64,000 nucleotides of DNA from Pseudacidovorax intermedius (GCF_001476815.1 NZ_LDSL01000051.1:124001-188000); one strand, 5' to 3'; counted from the stretch's first letter, positions 13,045 to 24,325 are shown. Made by a program: numbers and translations. The notes: a model not told the origin generated them from the sequence alone.

Positions 13045-14164
13045 TGGCACACAGGGTGGAGGTGTCGCGTTGCAGCTCGGCATGCAGGCGCGCGAACCGG
13101 TCCTGCAGGGCCGCCACGCGTTCGGGCGCGTCCAGCCAGGCCAGGGTGGCCTCGGCCAGCGCCTGCGGCGTCGCGGCGTCCTGCAGCAGTTCGGGCACCA
13201 CGAAGTCGTTGCACAGGATGTTGGGCAGGCCGACCCAGGGCTGCAACTGCTGGCGGTGCATCAGGTGCCAGGACACGCGGTTCATGTTGTAGGCGATTAC
13301 CATCGGCCGCTTGAACAGCGCCGCCTCCAGTGTGGCCGTGCCGCTGGCGATCAGCGTCACGTCGCAGGCGGCCAGCACCTCGTGGGACCGGCCGTCCACC
13401 AGCCGGATGGCATCTGCCATGCCGCTGGCGGCCAGCAGCGCCTCGGCGTCGGCGCTCAGGCTGGGGATGATGGGCGCCACGAACTGCAGCGTGGGCCGGG
13501 CCTTGCGCATCTGCGCCGCTGCGCCGAAAAAGCGCGCGGCCAGGTAACGCAGCTCGGAGCGCCGGCTGCCGGGCAGCAATGCGACCACGGGGCGCCCTTC
13601 GTCCAGGCCCAGCGCGCGGCGCGCCGCGGCCTGGTCGGCCTGCATCGGAATCACGTTGGCGAGCGGATGGCCCACATAGCTGGCCGACACGCCCTGCTCC
13701 GCCAGCAATGCCGGCTCGAAGGGAAAGATGCACAGCACATGGTCGGCCGCCGCGCGGATCTTCTCGATGCGGTCCGCCCGCCAGGCCCAGATGGAGGGGC
13801 AGACGAAATGCACGGTGCGGATGCCGCGGCCACGCAAGGCGGCCTCGAGGTCAAGGTTGAAATCGGGCGCGTCGATGCCGATGAACAGCTGCGGCCACTC
13901 CTGCAGCAGCCGCGCGCGCAGCTGGCGGCGGATGCCCGCGATCTCGGCATAGTGGCGCAGCACCTCGATGTAGCCGCGCACCGCCAGCCTCTCCTGCGGC
14001 CACCAGCTCTGGAAGCCGCGCGCGATCATCTGCGGGCCGCCGATGCCGACCAGCGCGGCATCGGGAAAGCGCGGCCGCAGGCCGTCGATCAGCAGGCTGG
14101 CGAGCAGGTCGCCGGAGGCCTCGCCCGCGACCATCGCGAACTGGCGTTGAGTGGGAAGCTGCAT
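13016..14164 (-). CDS. lpxB: lipid A disaccharide synthase
   Basis: 382 residues from the ATG at 14164, four bases after the lpxA stop. LpxB (GT19) joins UDP-2,3-diacylglucosamine and lipid X to the tetraacyl disaccharide at the inner membrane. The N-terminal [16 protein letters not shown] block and the GSRRSEL segment in the second domain are typical. An upstream in-frame extension exists in the reading frame but overlaps lpxA and is not conserved, so it was excluded. Confidence 0.97.
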   Translation of the reverse strand: MQLPTQRQFAMVAGEASGDLLASLLIDGLRPRFPDAALVGIGGPQMIARGFQSWWPQERLAVRGYIEVLRHYAEIAGIRRQLRARLLQEWPQLFIGIDAPDFNLDLEAALRGRGIRTVHFVCPSIWAWRADRIEKIRAAADHVLCIFPFEPALLAEQGVSASYVGHPLANVIPMQADQAAARRALGLDEGRPVVALLPGSRRSELRYLAARFFGAAAQMRKARPTLQFVAPIIPSLSADAEALLAASGMADAIRLVDGRSHEVLAACDVTLIASGTATLEAALFKRPMVIAYNMNRVSWHLMHRQQLQPWVGLPNILCNDFVVPELLQDAATPQALAEATLAWLDAPERVAALQDRFARLHAELQRDTSTLCANAIEKVLQA

Positions 14165-14168
14165 GCGC

Positions 14169-14957
14169 TCAGCGGGCCACACCGGCCTGGGCGCTGCCGA
14201 GGAACTGGTCCATGAGGGCAGCGTCCGCGGCGCAATCCGGGCGCGTGTCGGCCAAGACGCGTACGGCCTCGCGCGACTGATCGAGCGTGAGGCCCTGGCG
14301 GTAGATGAGCTTGTGCATCTCGCGAATGCCTGCGATCCGCTCGGCCGAAAAATCGCGGCGGCGCAGCCCCACGAGATTGACGCCGCGCACCGTGAGCGGA
14401 TTGCCATCCACCACCATGAAGGGCGGGATGTCCTTGCCCACGTGGCTGGCAAAACCGATCATCGCGTGGTCGCCCAGGCGCATGCGCTGGAGCACGCCCG
14501 TGAGGCCGCCCACCGTCACCCAGTCACCCACCTGCACATGGCCGGCCAGCGTGACGCCATTGGCCATGGTGATGTTGTCGCCTAACCGGCAGTCGTGCGC
14601 CACGTGCACGTACGCCATGATCCAGTTGTCGTGGCCCACGCGGGTCACGCCGGCGTCCTGGACGGTGCCGAGATTGAAGGTGCAGAACTCGCGGATCGTG
14701 TTGCGATCGCCAATCTCCAGCGCGGTGTCCTCGCCCGCGTATTTCTTGTCCTGCGGCATGGCGCCGAGCGACGCGAACTGAAAGATCTGGTTGTCGCGGC
14801 CGATGGTCGTGCGGCCCTCGATCACGCAATGCGGACCGATGCGCGTGCCGGCACCCACGCGCACCTTGGGCCCGATGACTGTGTAGGGCCCGACGCTGAC
14901 CGACTCGTCCAGCTCGGCGGCCGGGTCGACCAGCGCTGTCGAATGGATCCGTGTCAT
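14169..14957 (-). CDS. lpxA: UDP-GlcNAc 3-O-acyltransferase
   Basis: 262 residues, the same length as E. coli LpxA. First step of lipid A synthesis: transfer of a 3-hydroxyacyl chain from ACP to UDP-GlcNAc. The left-handed beta-helix is seen as many hexapeptide repeats over residues 2-190. The catalytic His is His121 in VHVAHDC. It is three bases from fabZ and four from lpxB, which implies one transcript. Confidence 0.97.
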   Translation of the reverse strand: MTRIHSTALVDPAAELDESVSVGPYTVIGPKVRVGAGTRIGPHCVIEGRTTIGRDNQIFQFASLGAMPQDKKYAGEDTALEIGDRNTIREFCTFNLGTVQDAGVTRVGHDNWIMAYVHVAHDCRLGDNITMANGVTLAGHVQVGDWVTVGGLTGVLQRMRLGDHAMIGFASHVGKDIPPFMVVDGNPLTVRGVNLVGLRRRDFSAERIAGIREMHKLIYRQGLTLDQSREAVRVLADTRPDCAADAALMDQFLGSAQAGVAR

Positions 14958-14960
14958 GCC

Positions 14961-15413
14961 TCAGGCGTCGATGCGGCGCATGGCACACATCAGCTCGGCC
15001 TCGCAGGCCAGCTCGTCGCCCACGCGGGCCCGGCCGCGGAATTTGGAGATGCCGGCCTTCATGCGGTCGATCTCGACCTCCAGCGTCAGCTGGTCGCCCG
15101 GCTCCACCGGCCGCTTGAAGCGCGCGCCGTCGATGGCGGCGAAGTAGTACACGGTGTTGTCGTCCGGCACGATGTCCAGCGAGCGGAAGGACAGCAGTGC
15201 CGCCGCCTGCGCCATGGCTTCGAGCATCAGCACGCCCGGCATCACCGGACGGTGCGGGAAATGGCCGTTGAAGAAGGGCTCGTTCATCGTCACGTTCTTC
15301 AGCGCCGTGATGCGCTTGCCCTTTTCCATGTCCAGCACCCGGTCAACCAGCAGGAAGGGGTAGCGATGGGGCAGGAGCTTCAGGATCTGGTGGATGTCGA
15401 GCGTGTTCGTCAT
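14961..15413 (-). CDS. fabZ: (3R)-hydroxyacyl-ACP dehydratase FabZ
   Basis: 150 residues from the ATG at 15413, which overlaps the lpxD stop as ATGA. The hot-dog fold active site is His51 in FNGHFP and Glu65 in MLEAMAQ. It dehydrates 3-hydroxyacyl-ACP during fatty acid elongation and competes with LpxA and LpxD for the same hydroxyacyl-ACP pool, which explains its place between the two genes. A longer reading frame upstream lies inside lpxD and is not used. Confidence 0.97.
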   Translation of the reverse strand: MTNTLDIHQILKLLPHRYPFLLVDRVLDMEKGKRITALKNVTMNEPFFNGHFPHRPVMPGVLMLEAMAQAAALLSFRSLDIVPDDNTVYYFAAIDGARFKRPVEPGDQLTLEVEIDRMKAGISKFRGRARVGDELACEAELMCAMRRIDA

Positions 15414-16396
15414 GGTGTCTGGCCGGAGGCCGCGTTCTTCTCGAGGGCCCGCAGGCGCTCGCGCAGCTGATGCAGATGCCGCAGCGTGGCGGCATTGCGC
15501 TCCCATGCTGCGTTGTCATCAAAGGGAAACACGCCAGTGTACTGCCCTGGCTTCAGAATCGAGCGGGTCACCACCGTGGCCGCCGAGACATGCACGCCGT
15601 CCACCAGCTTCAGGTGGCCCAGCACCACGGCGCCCCCGCCGATGGTGCACTGCGCGCCGATGTCCGCACTGCCCGCCACCCCCACGCAACCGGCCATGGC
15701 CGTGTTGCGGCCGACACGCACGTTGTGGCCGATCTGGATCAGGTTGTCGAGCTTCACGCCGTCCTCGATGACGGTGTCCTCGAGCGCGCCGCGGTCGATG
15801 CAGGTGTTGGCGCCGATCTCGACGTCGTCCCCGATGCGCACGGCGCCGAGTTGCTCGATCTTGACCCAGGCGCCCTGGTGCGGTGCGAGGCCGAAGCCGT
15901 CCGCCCCGATCACCACGCCGGGATGCAGCAGGCAGCGCGCCCCGATCGTGCAGTCCTCGCCGACGGTGACGCGCGACTTGAGCACCGTGCCGGCGCCGAT
16001 GACTGCGCCGCGCTCGACCACGCACAGCGGCCCGATCGTGGCCGTCGGGTCGATGCGCGCCTCTGCGTCCACCACCGCCGTGGGATGGATGCCCGGCGGC
16101 ACCGCCCGCGCATGGCGGGCCTTCCACAGCTGCGTCAGCCGCGCGAAATACAAGTACGGATCGTCGACGACGAGGCAGGCGCCGCGAGCGGCGGCTTCGT
16201 CGCGCATGGCGGGCGCCACAATGACACAGGCCGCCCGGGTGGCGGCCAGTTCCTTGCGGTAGCGGGCATGGCTCAGGAAGCTGATCGCCTCCGGCCCGGC
16301 GGACGTCAGGGGCGCCAGCCGGTCCACCACGAGCGCCGCGTCGCCGAGCAGTTCGCCACCCAATGCGGCGGCGATCTCCCCCAGTGACAGGCTCAC
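15410..16396 (-). CDS. lpxD: UDP-3-O-acylglucosamine N-acyltransferase
   Basis: 328 residues. The N-terminal domain (about 1-100) binds the uridine and the acyl chain; the hexapeptide-repeat beta-helix spans about 100-300; the C-terminal helix is coiled-coil-like ([16 protein letters not shown]). The catalytic His is His224 in IGHNVRVG. It performs the third step of lipid A synthesis. Ten bases separate it from the Skp gene upstream. Confidence 0.97.
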   Translation of the reverse strand: MSLSLGEIAAALGGELLGDAALVVDRLAPLTSAGPEAISFLSHARYRKELAATRAACVIVAPAMRDEAAARGACLVVDDPYLYFARLTQLWKARHARAVPPGIHPTAVVDAEARIDPTATIGPLCVVERGAVIGAGTVLKSRVTVGEDCTIGARCLLHPGVVIGADGFGLAPHQGAWVKIEQLGAVRIGDDVEIGANTCIDRGALEDTVIEDGVKLDNLIQIGHNVRVGRNTAMAGCVGVAGSADIGAQCTIGGGAVVLGHLKLVDGVHVSAATVVTRSILKPGQYTGVFPFDDNAAWERNAATLRHLHQLRERLRALEKNAASGQTP

Positions 16397-16406
16397 GGCG
16401 CGGTCG

Positions 16407-16952
16407 TCACTTGCCGGCCGTGCCGCCGGTGGCGTTGCCGGCGCCGGCGTTCAGGGCCTTGATCACCTTCTCGGTGATGTCGTGCTTGGGGTTCACGTAG
16501 ACGGCATCCTGCAGGATCACGTCGTACTTCTCGGCCTCGGCCACCTGCTTGATGGCGCGCTGCGCGCTTTCGTAGACCTTCTGCAGTTCTTCGCTGCGGC
16601 GCAGGTTCAGGTCCTCCTGGAACTCACGGCGCTTGCGCTGGAAGTCGCGGTCCTGATCGACCAGTTGGCGCTGGCGCTGCGTGCGCTGGCTCTCCGACAG
16701 CGTGGGCGCGTCGCGCTCGAGCTTGTCCGAGGCGGCCTTGAGCGCCGCTTCCTGGTCCTTGAGGTCCTTCTCGCGCTTGAGGAATTCCTGCTCCAGCCGC
16801 GTCTGCGCGGCCTTGGCGGCAGGCGCCTCGCGCATCACGCGGTCGGGGTTGACGACGCCGAAACGGAAAGTCTCCTGGGCCTGTGCGGCGCCGGCTGCCA
16901 GCATGCCGGCGGCCAGCAGCAGTGCCCCGGACCACGAATACATCTTCTTCAT
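16407..16952 (-). CDS. skp: periplasmic chaperone Skp/OmpH
   Basis: 181 residues with a clear signal peptide (cleavage after AAGAAQAQ, around residue 26). The mature part is dominated by a long charged coiled coil (about 55-140), the tentacles that hold unfolded outer-membrane proteins. It starts eight bases after the bamA stop, so chaperone and insertase are coupled in one transcript, as in most Proteobacteria. ATG at 16952 is used because it begins the signal peptide (MKKMYSW). Confidence 0.95.
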   Translation of the reverse strand: MKKMYSWSGALLLAAGMLAAGAAQAQETFRFGVVNPDRVMREAPAAKAAQTRLEQEFLKREKDLKDQEAALKAASDKLERDAPTLSESQRTQRQRQLVDQDRDFQRKRREFQEDLNLRRSEELQKVYESAQRAIKQVAEAEKYDVILQDAVYVNPKHDITEKVIKALNAGAGNATGGTAGK

Positions 16953-16960
16953 TGACTGAC

Positions 16961-19441
16961 TCAAAATGCCGTCCCGATCTGGAACTGGATGCGCTGCGTG
17001 CGGTCGGCAGGCACGATCGGAACGAAGGGGTTGTTGGGATCCGGCACTTCCTTCTGCTGGCGGATCGGCACCGCATAGGCGATGCGCAGCGGGCCCAGCG
17101 GCGAGATCCAGCTCACGCCGAGGCCGAAGGAGGCACGGATGCGCTGTTGCGCCTTCCATTGCTCGTCGGTCTGGCCCGCGCGGCGGTCGGCAAACACGTT
17201 GCCGGCGTCCAGGAAGGTGTACAGGCGCAGCGTGCGGTCGTTGCCGGCGCCGGGGAACGGCGTGCTCAGCTCGATGTTGAACACGGCCTTGCGCGTGCCG
17301 CCCAGCGCCGCGGTGGTGACGGAATCGCGCGGGCCGAGCGAGTTCTGCTCGAAGCCGCGGATCGAGCCCAGGCCGCCAGCGTAGAAGTTCTTGAAGATCG
17401 GGAAGTCCTTGCCGCCGAAGGCCTTCGCGTAGCCCAGTTCGGCATTGAAGGCCAGGGTGTACTGCTTGGACAACGGCACGTACTGCTGGAACTGGTAGCT
17501 CGACTTGCCGTAGCTGAAATCGCCGCCCACACCGACTTCGAGGTTGGCGCGCTGCACGCGGCCCTTGGTCGGCACCAGCGCGCTGTCGCGGTCGTCGCGG
17601 GCCCAGCCCACGGTGAGCGGCACGCCCCACACGGAGTCGCGGTTGCAGGTGAGCGCACCCGGGTAGCCGCTGGCGGTGTTCGAGAAGCCGCAGCGGAAGT
17701 AGTCCAGGTAGGCCTGCGGCACCGACTTGCCGTACTGCGCACGATAGAAGTTGGCCAGCGTCGGGTTGATCAGCTGCAACAGCGAATAGTCGGGCACCTC
17801 GCCCGGCTTGAAGCGGTAGCGCTCCAGGCCGGCACCGAAGAACACCGTGTCCACCTCGCTGAAAGGCACGCCGAAGCGGATCGAGCCGCCTTCGGCCACC
17901 AGCGAATAGTCGCCATCGGTGCTGTAGTACGGCCGGCTGGTCTGGTGGAACAGGCTGATCGACCGCGAGATGCCGTCCTGCGTGAAGTACGGGTCGGTGG
18001 TCGTGACCGAGATCGTGCGGTTGTACTTGCTGGTGTTGACGTTCAGGCCCAGATAGTTGCCGGAGCCGAAGACGTTTTCCTGCGTGATGCCGAAGTTCAG
18101 CGAGATCTTGTCGGCACTCGAGAAACCGGCGCCCAGCTGCAGCGAGCCGGTGGGCTTCTCGACCACGCTGTAGGTCAGATCGACCTGGTCGGGCGAGCCC
18201 GGCACTTCCTGCGTGTCGACGTTGACTTCAGTGAAGTAGCCCAGACGGTCCACCCGCTCGCGCGACAGCTTGATGCGGTCGCCGTCGTACCAGGAGGCTT
18301 CGAACTGGCGGAACTCGCGGCGGATCACCTCGTCGCGCGTCTTGTTGTTGCCGGCCACGTTGATGCGGCGCACGTACACACGGCGCGACGGGTCGGCCTG
18401 CAGCACGAGCTCGACCCGGTTGTTGGCCCTGTCTACCTCCGGCTTGGCCTGCACGCGCGCAAAGGCGTAGCCGAAGCTGGCGAAGTAATCGTTGAAGGCC
18501 TTGGTGGTCTCGGTCACCTGGTCGCCGTTGTAGGGCTCGCCGGGCTTGATGGAAACGAGCGACTTGAACTCGTCGTCGCGGCCCAGGTAGTTGCCCTCGA
18601 GCTTGACGCCGGAGACGACGTACTTGGGGCCTTCCTGGATGTTGACGGTAATCGAGAGGTCCTGCCGGTTGGGCGAGATCGCCACTTGCGTGGAATCGAT
18701 CCGGAAGTCCATGTAGCCGCGCGTCAGGTAGTACTGCTTGAGCGTCTCGAGGTCGGCATTGAGCTTGGTGCGCGAGTACTGGTTGGACTTGGTGTACCAG
18801 GACAGCCAGCCGCCCGTGTCCTGGTCGAACAGGCCGAGCAGCGTGGATTCGCTGAAGGCGTTGTTGCCCACGATGCGGATGTCGCGGATGCGCGCGGGCG
18901 CGCCTTCGGTGACCGTGAAGGTCAGGTTGACGCGGTTGCGCTCGATGGGCGTGACGGTGGTGACGACCTCAGCGTTGTACAGGCCACGCGAGATGTACTG
19001 GCGCTTGAGTTCCTGCTCGGCCCGGTCGGCCAGCGCCTTGTCGAAAGGACGGCCGTCGGTCAGGCCGACCTCGCGCAGCGCCTTCTTGAGCGCGTCCTTG
19101 TCGAATTCCTTGGTGCCGGCGAAGTCGACGTCGGCGATGGTGGGACGCTCCTCGACGATCACCACGACCACGTTGCCGTTGACGTCGATGCGCACGTCCT
19201 TGAACAGGCCCAGGTCGAACAGCGCACGGATGGCGGCGGAGCCGCGGTCGTCGGTGTAGGTCTCGCCCACGCGCAGCGGGATCGACGCGAACACCGTGCC
19301 GGGCTCGACGCGCTGCAGGCCTTCGATGCGGATGTCACGGACGGTGAAGGGCTCGATGGCCCAGGCGGCCGTCGCGGCCAGCGCGCTGGTGAGCACGGCT
19401 GCCACGCTGCGCAGGCGGAAGCGACTGATCTGTTGGTTCAT
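16961..19441 (-). CDS. bamA: outer membrane protein assembly factor BamA
   Basis: 826 residues from the ATG at 19441, which gives a normal signal peptide (MNQQISRF, cleaved near AAWA). An alternative start at 19492 would place 17 extra residues ahead of the signal and was rejected. Five POTRA repeats cover about residues 30-430; the rest is the 16-strand beta-barrel, ending in the typical terminal Phe (IQFQIGTAF). BamA inserts beta-barrel proteins into the outer membrane. It sits between rseP and skp, 43 and 8 bases away. Confidence 0.97.
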   Translation of the reverse strand: MNQQISRFRLRSVAAVLTSALAATAAWAIEPFTVRDIRIEGLQRVEPGTVFASIPLRVGETYTDDRGSAAIRALFDLGLFKDVRIDVNGNVVVVIVEERPTIADVDFAGTKEFDKDALKKALREVGLTDGRPFDKALADRAEQELKRQYISRGLYNAEVVTTVTPIERNRVNLTFTVTEGAPARIRDIRIVGNNAFSESTLLGLFDQDTGGWLSWYTKSNQYSRTKLNADLETLKQYYLTRGYMDFRIDSTQVAISPNRQDLSITVNIQEGPKYVVSGVKLEGNYLGRDDEFKSLVSIKPGEPYNGDQVTETTKAFNDYFASFGYAFARVQAKPEVDRANNRVELVLQADPSRRVYVRRINVAGNNKTRDEVIRREFRQFEASWYDGDRIKLSRERVDRLGYFTEVNVDTQEVPGSPDQVDLTYSVVEKPTGSLQLGAGFSSADKISLNFGITQENVFGSGNYLGLNVNTSKYNRTISVTTTDPYFTQDGISRSISLFHQTSRPYYSTDGDYSLVAEGGSIRFGVPFSEVDTVFFGAGLERYRFKPGEVPDYSLLQLINPTLANFYRAQYGKSVPQAYLDYFRCGFSNTASGYPGALTCNRDSVWGVPLTVGWARDDRDSALVPTKGRVQRANLEVGVGGDFSYGKSSYQFQQYVPLSKQYTLAFNAELGYAKAFGGKDFPIFKNFYAGGLGSIRGFEQNSLGPRDSVTTAALGGTRKAVFNIELSTPFPGAGNDRTLRLYTFLDAGNVFADRRAGQTDEQWKAQQRIRASFGLGVSWISPLGPLRIAYAVPIRQQKEVPDPNNPFVPIVPADRTQRIQFQIGTAF

Positions 19442-19484
19442 GTGAGAAGAAAAAACCCGGCGCCGCCAAGGCTCGGTAGGAAGG

Positions 19485-20855
19485 TTAGCCAAAGAGCCGA
19501 TTCACGTCGTTGAAGAGCGCGATCGACATCATCACCAGCAGCAGCGCGACTCCCCCGCGCTGCAGGCGTTCCATCCAGGCGTCAGACACGCTCCTGCCGG
19601 TGAGGCCCTCCCAAAGATAATACATCAGGTGCCCCCCATCGAGGACGGGCAGCGGCAGCAGGTTGAGCACGCCCAGGCTCACGCTGATGAGGGCGAGGAA
19701 CACCAGGTACTGCGTCAGGCCCAGGCTGGCGGATTTGCCCGCGTAGTCGGCAATGGTGAGCGGACCGCTGATGTTCTTGATCGAGGCTTCGCCGACGAGC
19801 ATCTTGCCCATCATCTTGAGCGTGAGCGCCGAGACCTCCCAGGTGCGCTGCACCCCCTTGGCCAGGCCGTCCAGCGGGCCCTGGCGCACGGTGACCATCT
19901 CCGGGGCAGAGCCCACGTAGGCGCCGATGCGGCCCACCGCCGTCCCGCCGTCCTCGCGCACATCGGGCCGAACATCCAGGGTCAAGGCCGAGCCGCCGCG
20001 TTCGATGTGCCAGGCCTGCGTGCGCGGCTCGCGCCCGTCGACCGAGGCGCGGATGAGTTCGCGCAACTGCGCGCCATCGGCCACCGGCCTGCCGCCCACG
20101 GACAGCACCAGGTCGCCAGCCTCGAGGCCCGCGCGGTGGGCGGCGCCGTCGGGCATCACCTCGCCGAGCACCGGGCGGGTGAAGGGCGCGGCCAGGCCGA
20201 TTCTGGCGAACATCTGCGGGTCGGCGTCCCGGGTGCCCAGGCGGCTCAGCGGCAGCAGCACCTCGCGGCCGCCGCCACCCTGCACGGCCACCTCCAGCGT
20301 CAGGTCGCGGCCGTCGAGCGCGGCACGCGTGGCCTGCCAGCGCAGGTCCTCGAAGGAAGCCACGGGCGAGAGCGATTCGGCGCTGTCGCCGGCACTCAGC
20401 ACCCGCTCGCCGCCGCGCAGCCCGGCCTCGGCGGCCAGGGACGTGTCGGCCGGCTTGCCGATGACGGCGGCCGGCTCCTGCACGCCGATCCAGCCGACCA
20501 CGGCGTACAGCAGCACCGCCAGCAGCAGATTGGCGATGGGCCCCGCGGCGACGATGGCAGCGCGGGACTTGAGCGGCTGGGTGTTGAAGGCCCGGTGGCG
20601 CTCCTCGGCGGCGACCGGCGCCTCCCGCTCGTCCAGCATGCGAACGTAGCCGCCGAGCGGCAACGCGCCGACGACGAACTCGGTGTCCTGCCCCGGATGC
20701 TGACGCCGCGGCTTCCAGCGCAACAGCGTGGGGCCGAAGCCGATGGAGAAACGCAGCACCCGCACGTTGCACGCCACTGCCACGCGGTAGTGGCCGTATT
20801 CGTGGACGGCGATCAGCAGCCCGAGCGCGACGACGAAGGCAACGACAGTGAGCAT
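19485..20855 (-). CDS. rseP: RIP-type zinc metalloprotease RseP
   Basis: 456 residues from the ATG at 20855. The first membrane helix contains the HEYGH zinc motif (His18, Glu19, His22); the third zinc ligand is in the late LPLPVLDGGHL helix. Two PDZ domains lie between about 115 and 310. RseP cleaves the membrane-bound anti-sigma factor RseA and clears signal peptides. Its location upstream of bamA links it to envelope stress control. Confidence 0.96.
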   Translation of the reverse strand: MLTVVAFVVALGLLIAVHEYGHYRVAVACNVRVLRFSIGFGPTLLRWKPRRQHPGQDTEFVVGALPLGGYVRMLDEREAPVAAEERHRAFNTQPLKSRAAIVAAGPIANLLLAVLLYAVVGWIGVQEPAAVIGKPADTSLAAEAGLRGGERVLSAGDSAESLSPVASFEDLRWQATRAALDGRDLTLEVAVQGGGGREVLLPLSRLGTRDADPQMFARIGLAAPFTRPVLGEVMPDGAAHRAGLEAGDLVLSVGGRPVADGAQLRELIRASVDGREPRTQAWHIERGGSALTLDVRPDVREDGGTAVGRIGAYVGSAPEMVTVRQGPLDGLAKGVQRTWEVSALTLKMMGKMLVGEASIKNISGPLTIADYAGKSASLGLTQYLVFLALISVSLGVLNLLPLPVLDGGHLMYYLWEGLTGRSVSDAWMERLQRGGVALLLVMMSIALFNDVNRLFG

Positions 20856-20877
20856 GGCGGCAAAATAGGAAGGCGGG

Positions 20878-22056
20878 TCAGGACGACATCCGGCCGACCG
20901 CCTGCTCGGCGGCACGCCGGGACTGCGCATCCAGCGCCAGCAGGTCGGCCAGGAACTGCGGGTTGGAGGGCGTCACCGCCGCCAAAGTTTCGACATTGAC
21001 CGCATGGATGCGGTCGAAGCGCAGCCGCCCTTCCAGGAAGGCTGCCACGGCGACCTCGTTGGCGGCATTGAGCACCGCCGGCGTGCCGGGGGCCGCCTCG
21101 AGCACCTGCCACGCGAGTTGCAGGCCCGGAAAGCGCACAGGGTCCGCTTCCTCGAAGGTCATGGCGGCCATCTGACGGAAGTCGAGCCGCCGGGTGCCGC
21201 TTTCCACCCGCTCCGGCCAGGCCAGGCCGCAGGCGATGGGCACGCGCATGTCGGGCGTCCCCAACTGCGCCAACACCGAGCCGTCCACGAACTGCACCAT
21301 CGAATGGATGATGCTCTGCGGGTGGATCGCCACCTGGATGCGCGAGGACGGCAGCCCGAACAGGTGCCGCGCCTCGATCACCTCCAGGGCCTTGTTCATC
21401 ATCGTGGCGGAATCGACCGAGATCTTGCGACCCATCACCCAGTTGGGATGGGCGCAGGCCTGTTCCGGCGTGACATCGCCCAGCGTCGCGGGATCGCGCT
21501 GCCGGAAAGGCCCGCCGGAGGCGGTGAGGATGATCTGGTCCACCCGCGCCGGCCAGGCGGCCGGGTCTTCGGGCAGGCACTGGAAGATGGCCGAATGCTC
21601 GCTGTCGATGGGCAGCAGCGTGGCGCCGCCCTGGCGCACCGCGGCCATGAACAACTCGCCGCCGACCACCAGCGCCTCCTTGTTGGCCAGAAGCAGGCGC
21701 TTGCCGGCCGCCGCGGCCGCCAGGCAGGAGGCCAGGCCGGCGGCGCCCACGATGGCGGCCATGACGGCATCCACCTCGGGATGCGCCGCGACTTCGTCGA
21801 GTGCGGCGGCACCGCTCCGCACGCGCGTCGGCAGTTGCGCCCCCTCCAGCCGGGCCGCGAGTTCGCGCGCCGCGGCCTCGTCGGCCATGACCGCGAAGCG
21901 CGGCCGGAAGCGCAGGCACTGCGCCGCGAGCTCATCCACCCGCCGGGCGGCGGTCAGCGCAAAGACTTCGTAACGCTCGGGGTGGCGCGCGACCACGTCC
22001 AGGGTGCTGGTTCCCACGGAGCCGGTGGCCCCGAGGATCGTCACGCGTTGTCTCAC
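20878..22056 (-). CDS. dxr: 1-deoxy-D-xylulose-5-phosphate reductoisomerase
   Basis: 392 residues. The NADPH-binding N-terminus is [11 protein letters not shown] (residues 9-19). The metal and substrate site includes the DSEHSAIFQ and ASGGPFR segments. It makes 2-C-methyl-D-erythritol 4-phosphate in the non-mevalonate isoprenoid pathway, which supplies the precursor for UppS encoded two genes upstream. Spacing of 16 bases to cdsA and 22 to rseP supports an operon. Confidence 0.97.
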   Translation of the reverse strand: MRQRVTILGATGSVGTSTLDVVARHPERYEVFALTAARRVDELAAQCLRFRPRFAVMADEAAARELAARLEGAQLPTRVRSGAAALDEVAAHPEVDAVMAAIVGAAGLASCLAAAAAGKRLLLANKEALVVGGELFMAAVRQGGATLLPIDSEHSAIFQCLPEDPAAWPARVDQIILTASGGPFRQRDPATLGDVTPEQACAHPNWVMGRKISVDSATMMNKALEVIEARHLFGLPSSRIQVAIHPQSIIHSMVQFVDGSVLAQLGTPDMRVPIACGLAWPERVESGTRRLDFRQMAAMTFEEADPVRFPGLQLAWQVLEAAPGTPAVLNAANEVAVAAFLEGRLRFDRIHAVNVETLAAVTPSNPQFLADLLALDAQSRRAAEQAVGRMSS

Positions 22057-22072
22057 CGGAATACCTTGAGGA

Positions 22073-22921
22073 TCAGGCCAGGGACGCCAGCATCATCGCC
22101 AGCGGAAGGGTCGGCAGCAGCGCGTCGATGCGGTCGAGCACGCCGCCGTGGCCGGGCAGCAGGCCACTGCTGTCCTTGGCGCCGGCGCTGCGCTTGATGA
22201 GCGACTCGACCAGGTCGCCCACCACGCTCATGGCGGCCAGGAAGACCACACCCAGCAGCAGCAGCCACCAGCCCCGCCCCGCCAGATGCGAGTAAAGGCT
22301 CGGCACCGCGGCAGCCGCCGCGCGGTCGGCCCAGACCCAGCACAGGGCCAGCACCACCACGCCGATCATGCCGCCCCACACGCCTTCCCAGCTCTTGCCC
22401 GGGCTGATGGCCGGCGCCAGCTTGTTGCGCGTGAAGCGCAGGCCGAACGCCCGCCCGGCGAAATAGGCGAACACATCGGCCACCCACACGAGCACGAGGA
22501 TGGACAGCAGGAAGTTGATGCCCACCATGCGGGCCTGCACCGCCGCCAGCCAGGCGGCCCACAGGGCGAGCAGCCCGCCGACGACCCGGAGCGCCTTGGG
22601 AATGTGCGGCCAGCCGGGCACCGCCAGCTTGAGCAGCGCGGCACCACCGAGCACCCACGCCGCCCCCGCCACCGACCACAAGATGGGCAGCGGCCGCGAC
22701 AGCAGGCCGAGCCACCACGACAGCCCGCACAGCAGCACCATCTCGGCGCCGAACAGCACGGCGATGCCCTGGCGGTAGCCGTTGAGCCGCCCCCATTCCC
22801 AGCCCGCCGCGGCCACCAGCACCAGCATGACGACGGCGAAGGGTTCGGGCGACGGATAGAACAGTGCCGGCAGCAGGATGGCCAGCAGGACCAGCGCCGT
22901 GATGATGCGTTGCTTGAGCAT
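22073..22921 (-). CDS. cdsA: phosphatidate cytidylyltransferase
   Basis: 282 residues with about eight membrane helices. The CdsA signature is seen near the C-terminus ([19 protein letters not shown]), with the [12 protein letters not shown] segment upstream. It converts phosphatidic acid and CTP to CDP-diacylglycerol in the inner membrane, the branch point of phospholipid synthesis. It lies 12 bases after uppS. Confidence 0.96.
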   Translation of the reverse strand: MLKQRIITALVLLAILLPALFYPSPEPFAVVMLVLVAAAGWEWGRLNGYRQGIAVLFGAEMVLLCGLSWWLGLLSRPLPILWSVAGAAWVLGGAALLKLAVPGWPHIPKALRVVGGLLALWAAWLAAVQARMVGINFLLSILVLVWVADVFAYFAGRAFGLRFTRNKLAPAISPGKSWEGVWGGMIGVVVLALCWVWADRAAAAAVPSLYSHLAGRGWWLLLLGVVFLAAMSVVGDLVESLIKRSAGAKDSSGLLPGHGGVLDRIDALLPTLPLAMMLASLA

Positions 22922-22933
22922 GTCGGTGCTGGG

Positions 22934-23671
22934 TCAGGCTACCTGGCTTTGAAGCGGTAGCGGCTGCGCGCCCCCGACCTGCTCCGAGGTCTTGCCGAAG
23001 CGCCGCTCGCGGCTGCGAAAGGCCTCGATCGCATGGTCCAGCGCGGCCTCGTCGAACTCGGGCCAGAGGCAGTCGGTGAAGTACAACTCCGAATAGGCGC
23101 TCTGCCACAGCAGGAAGTTCGACAGCCGCTGCTCGCCGCCGGTGCGGATCACGAGGTCCGGGTCCGGGCAATGCGCCAGCGCCATGGCCCGGTTCAGGTT
23201 GACTTCGGTGATCGGCAGGCCTTCGCGCACCAGCCGCTCGGCGGCTTGGGCAATGTCCCAGCGGCCACCGTAGTTGAAGCAGATGTTGAGCACCAGCCGG
23301 GTGTTGGACGCCGTGTCGCTCTCGGCCTTGGCCAGGCCCGAGACCAGGCGGGCCGACAGGCCCGTGCGGTCGCCGACGAAATGCAGTTGCACCCCGTCCG
23401 CGGCCAGCCGCGGCACCTCGCGCTGCAGCACCAGCAGCAGCAGGTCCATGAGGCCGGACACCTCGTCCTTGGGACGGTTCCAGTTCTCCGAGGAGAAGGC
23501 GAACACCGTCAGGGCCTCGATGCCCCGCTCGGCGCACGCACGCACGCAGCGGCGCAGGGATTCGACGCCTTGCCGGTGGCCCGCCACGCGGGGCAGGAAA
23601 CGGCGCGTCGCCCAACGCCCGTTGCCGTCCATCACGATGGCGACATGGCGCGGCAGACCTTGGGCTTTCAT
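22934..23671 (-). CDS. uppS: undecaprenyl pyrophosphate synthase
   Basis: 245 residues from the ATG at 23671. The cis-prenyltransferase signature is near the N-terminus: IVMDGNGRWA with catalytic Asp15. Further conserved blocks are FAFSSENWNRP, FNYGGRWD and IRTGGEQRLSNFLLWQ. It builds the C55 lipid carrier for peptidoglycan and O-antigen from farnesyl diphosphate and isopentenyl diphosphate. Confidence 0.97.
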   Translation of the reverse strand: MKAQGLPRHVAIVMDGNGRWATRRFLPRVAGHRQGVESLRRCVRACAERGIEALTVFAFSSENWNRPKDEVSGLMDLLLLVLQREVPRLAADGVQLHFVGDRTGLSARLVSGLAKAESDTASNTRLVLNICFNYGGRWDIAQAAERLVREGLPITEVNLNRAMALAHCPDPDLVIRTGGEQRLSNFLLWQSAYSELYFTDCLWPEFDEAALDHAIEAFRSRERRFGKTSEQVGGAQPLPLQSQVA

Positions 23672-23747
23672 GGGCGGGGCAGTTCCTGGGCCCGGCGGCG
23701 CGGGCAAGGCGGTGAACGACGGCAGCGAGCGGCGGGTGGACGCTGCT

Positions 23748-24308
23748 TCAGACGGCCAGGATGTCGGCCTCTTTGGCCGCGACCAGCTTGTCGATCTCCG
23801 CGATGTAGCGGTCGGTCATCTTCTGGATCTCGGCCTCGGCGCGCTTCTGGTCGTCCTCGGAGGCGGCCTTGTCCTTGACGAGCTTCTTGACGGCCTCGTT
23901 GGCATCGCGGCGCAGGTTGCGGGTGGCGACCTTCGCGCTCTCGCCTTCGTTGCGCGCCAGCTTGGTCATTTCCTTGCGGCGCTCCTCGCTCATCGGCGGC
24001 ATCGGCACGCGGATCAGGTCGCCCATGCTGGCCGGGTTCAGACCCAGGTCGCTCTCGCGGATGGCCTTCTCGATCTTGGCGCCCATGCCCTTTTCCCAGG
24101 GCTGGACGCTGATGGTGCGGGCGTCGAGCAGCGACACGTTGGCCACCTGCGACAGCGGCACCGGCGAGCCGTAGTAGTCCACATGGATGCTGTCCAGCAG
24201 CGCCGGGTTGGCGCGGCCGGTGCGGATCTTGGCCAGATGGCCCTGCAGCGCCGTCAGCGTCTGCTTCATCTTGGCTTCGGTCCCGCTGCGAATGTCGGCA
24301 ATGGTCAT
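23748..24308 (-). CDS. frr: ribosome recycling factor
   Basis: 186 residues, standard length. The tRNA-like shape is formed by a long three-helix bundle and a small beta domain; the conserved [11 protein letters not shown] and IPMPP-like [12 protein letters not shown] segments are present. With EF-G it splits the post-termination ribosome. It follows pyrH by 17 bases and precedes uppS by 76. Confidence 0.98.
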   Translation of the reverse strand: MTIADIRSGTEAKMKQTLTALQGHLAKIRTGRANPALLDSIHVDYYGSPVPLSQVANVSLLDARTISVQPWEKGMGAKIEKAIRESDLGLNPASMGDLIRVPMPPMSEERRKEMTKLARNEGESAKVATRNLRRDANEAVKKLVKDKAASEDDQKRAEAEIQKMTDRYIAEIDKLVAAKEADILAV

Positions 24309-24325
24309 GATGTCTTCTCTTGTTC

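Noticed and set aside
16883-19513. Long plus-strand open frame opposite bamA
   Set aside because: It is a composition-driven shadow; bamA has a signal peptide, POTRA domains and a barrel on the other strand.
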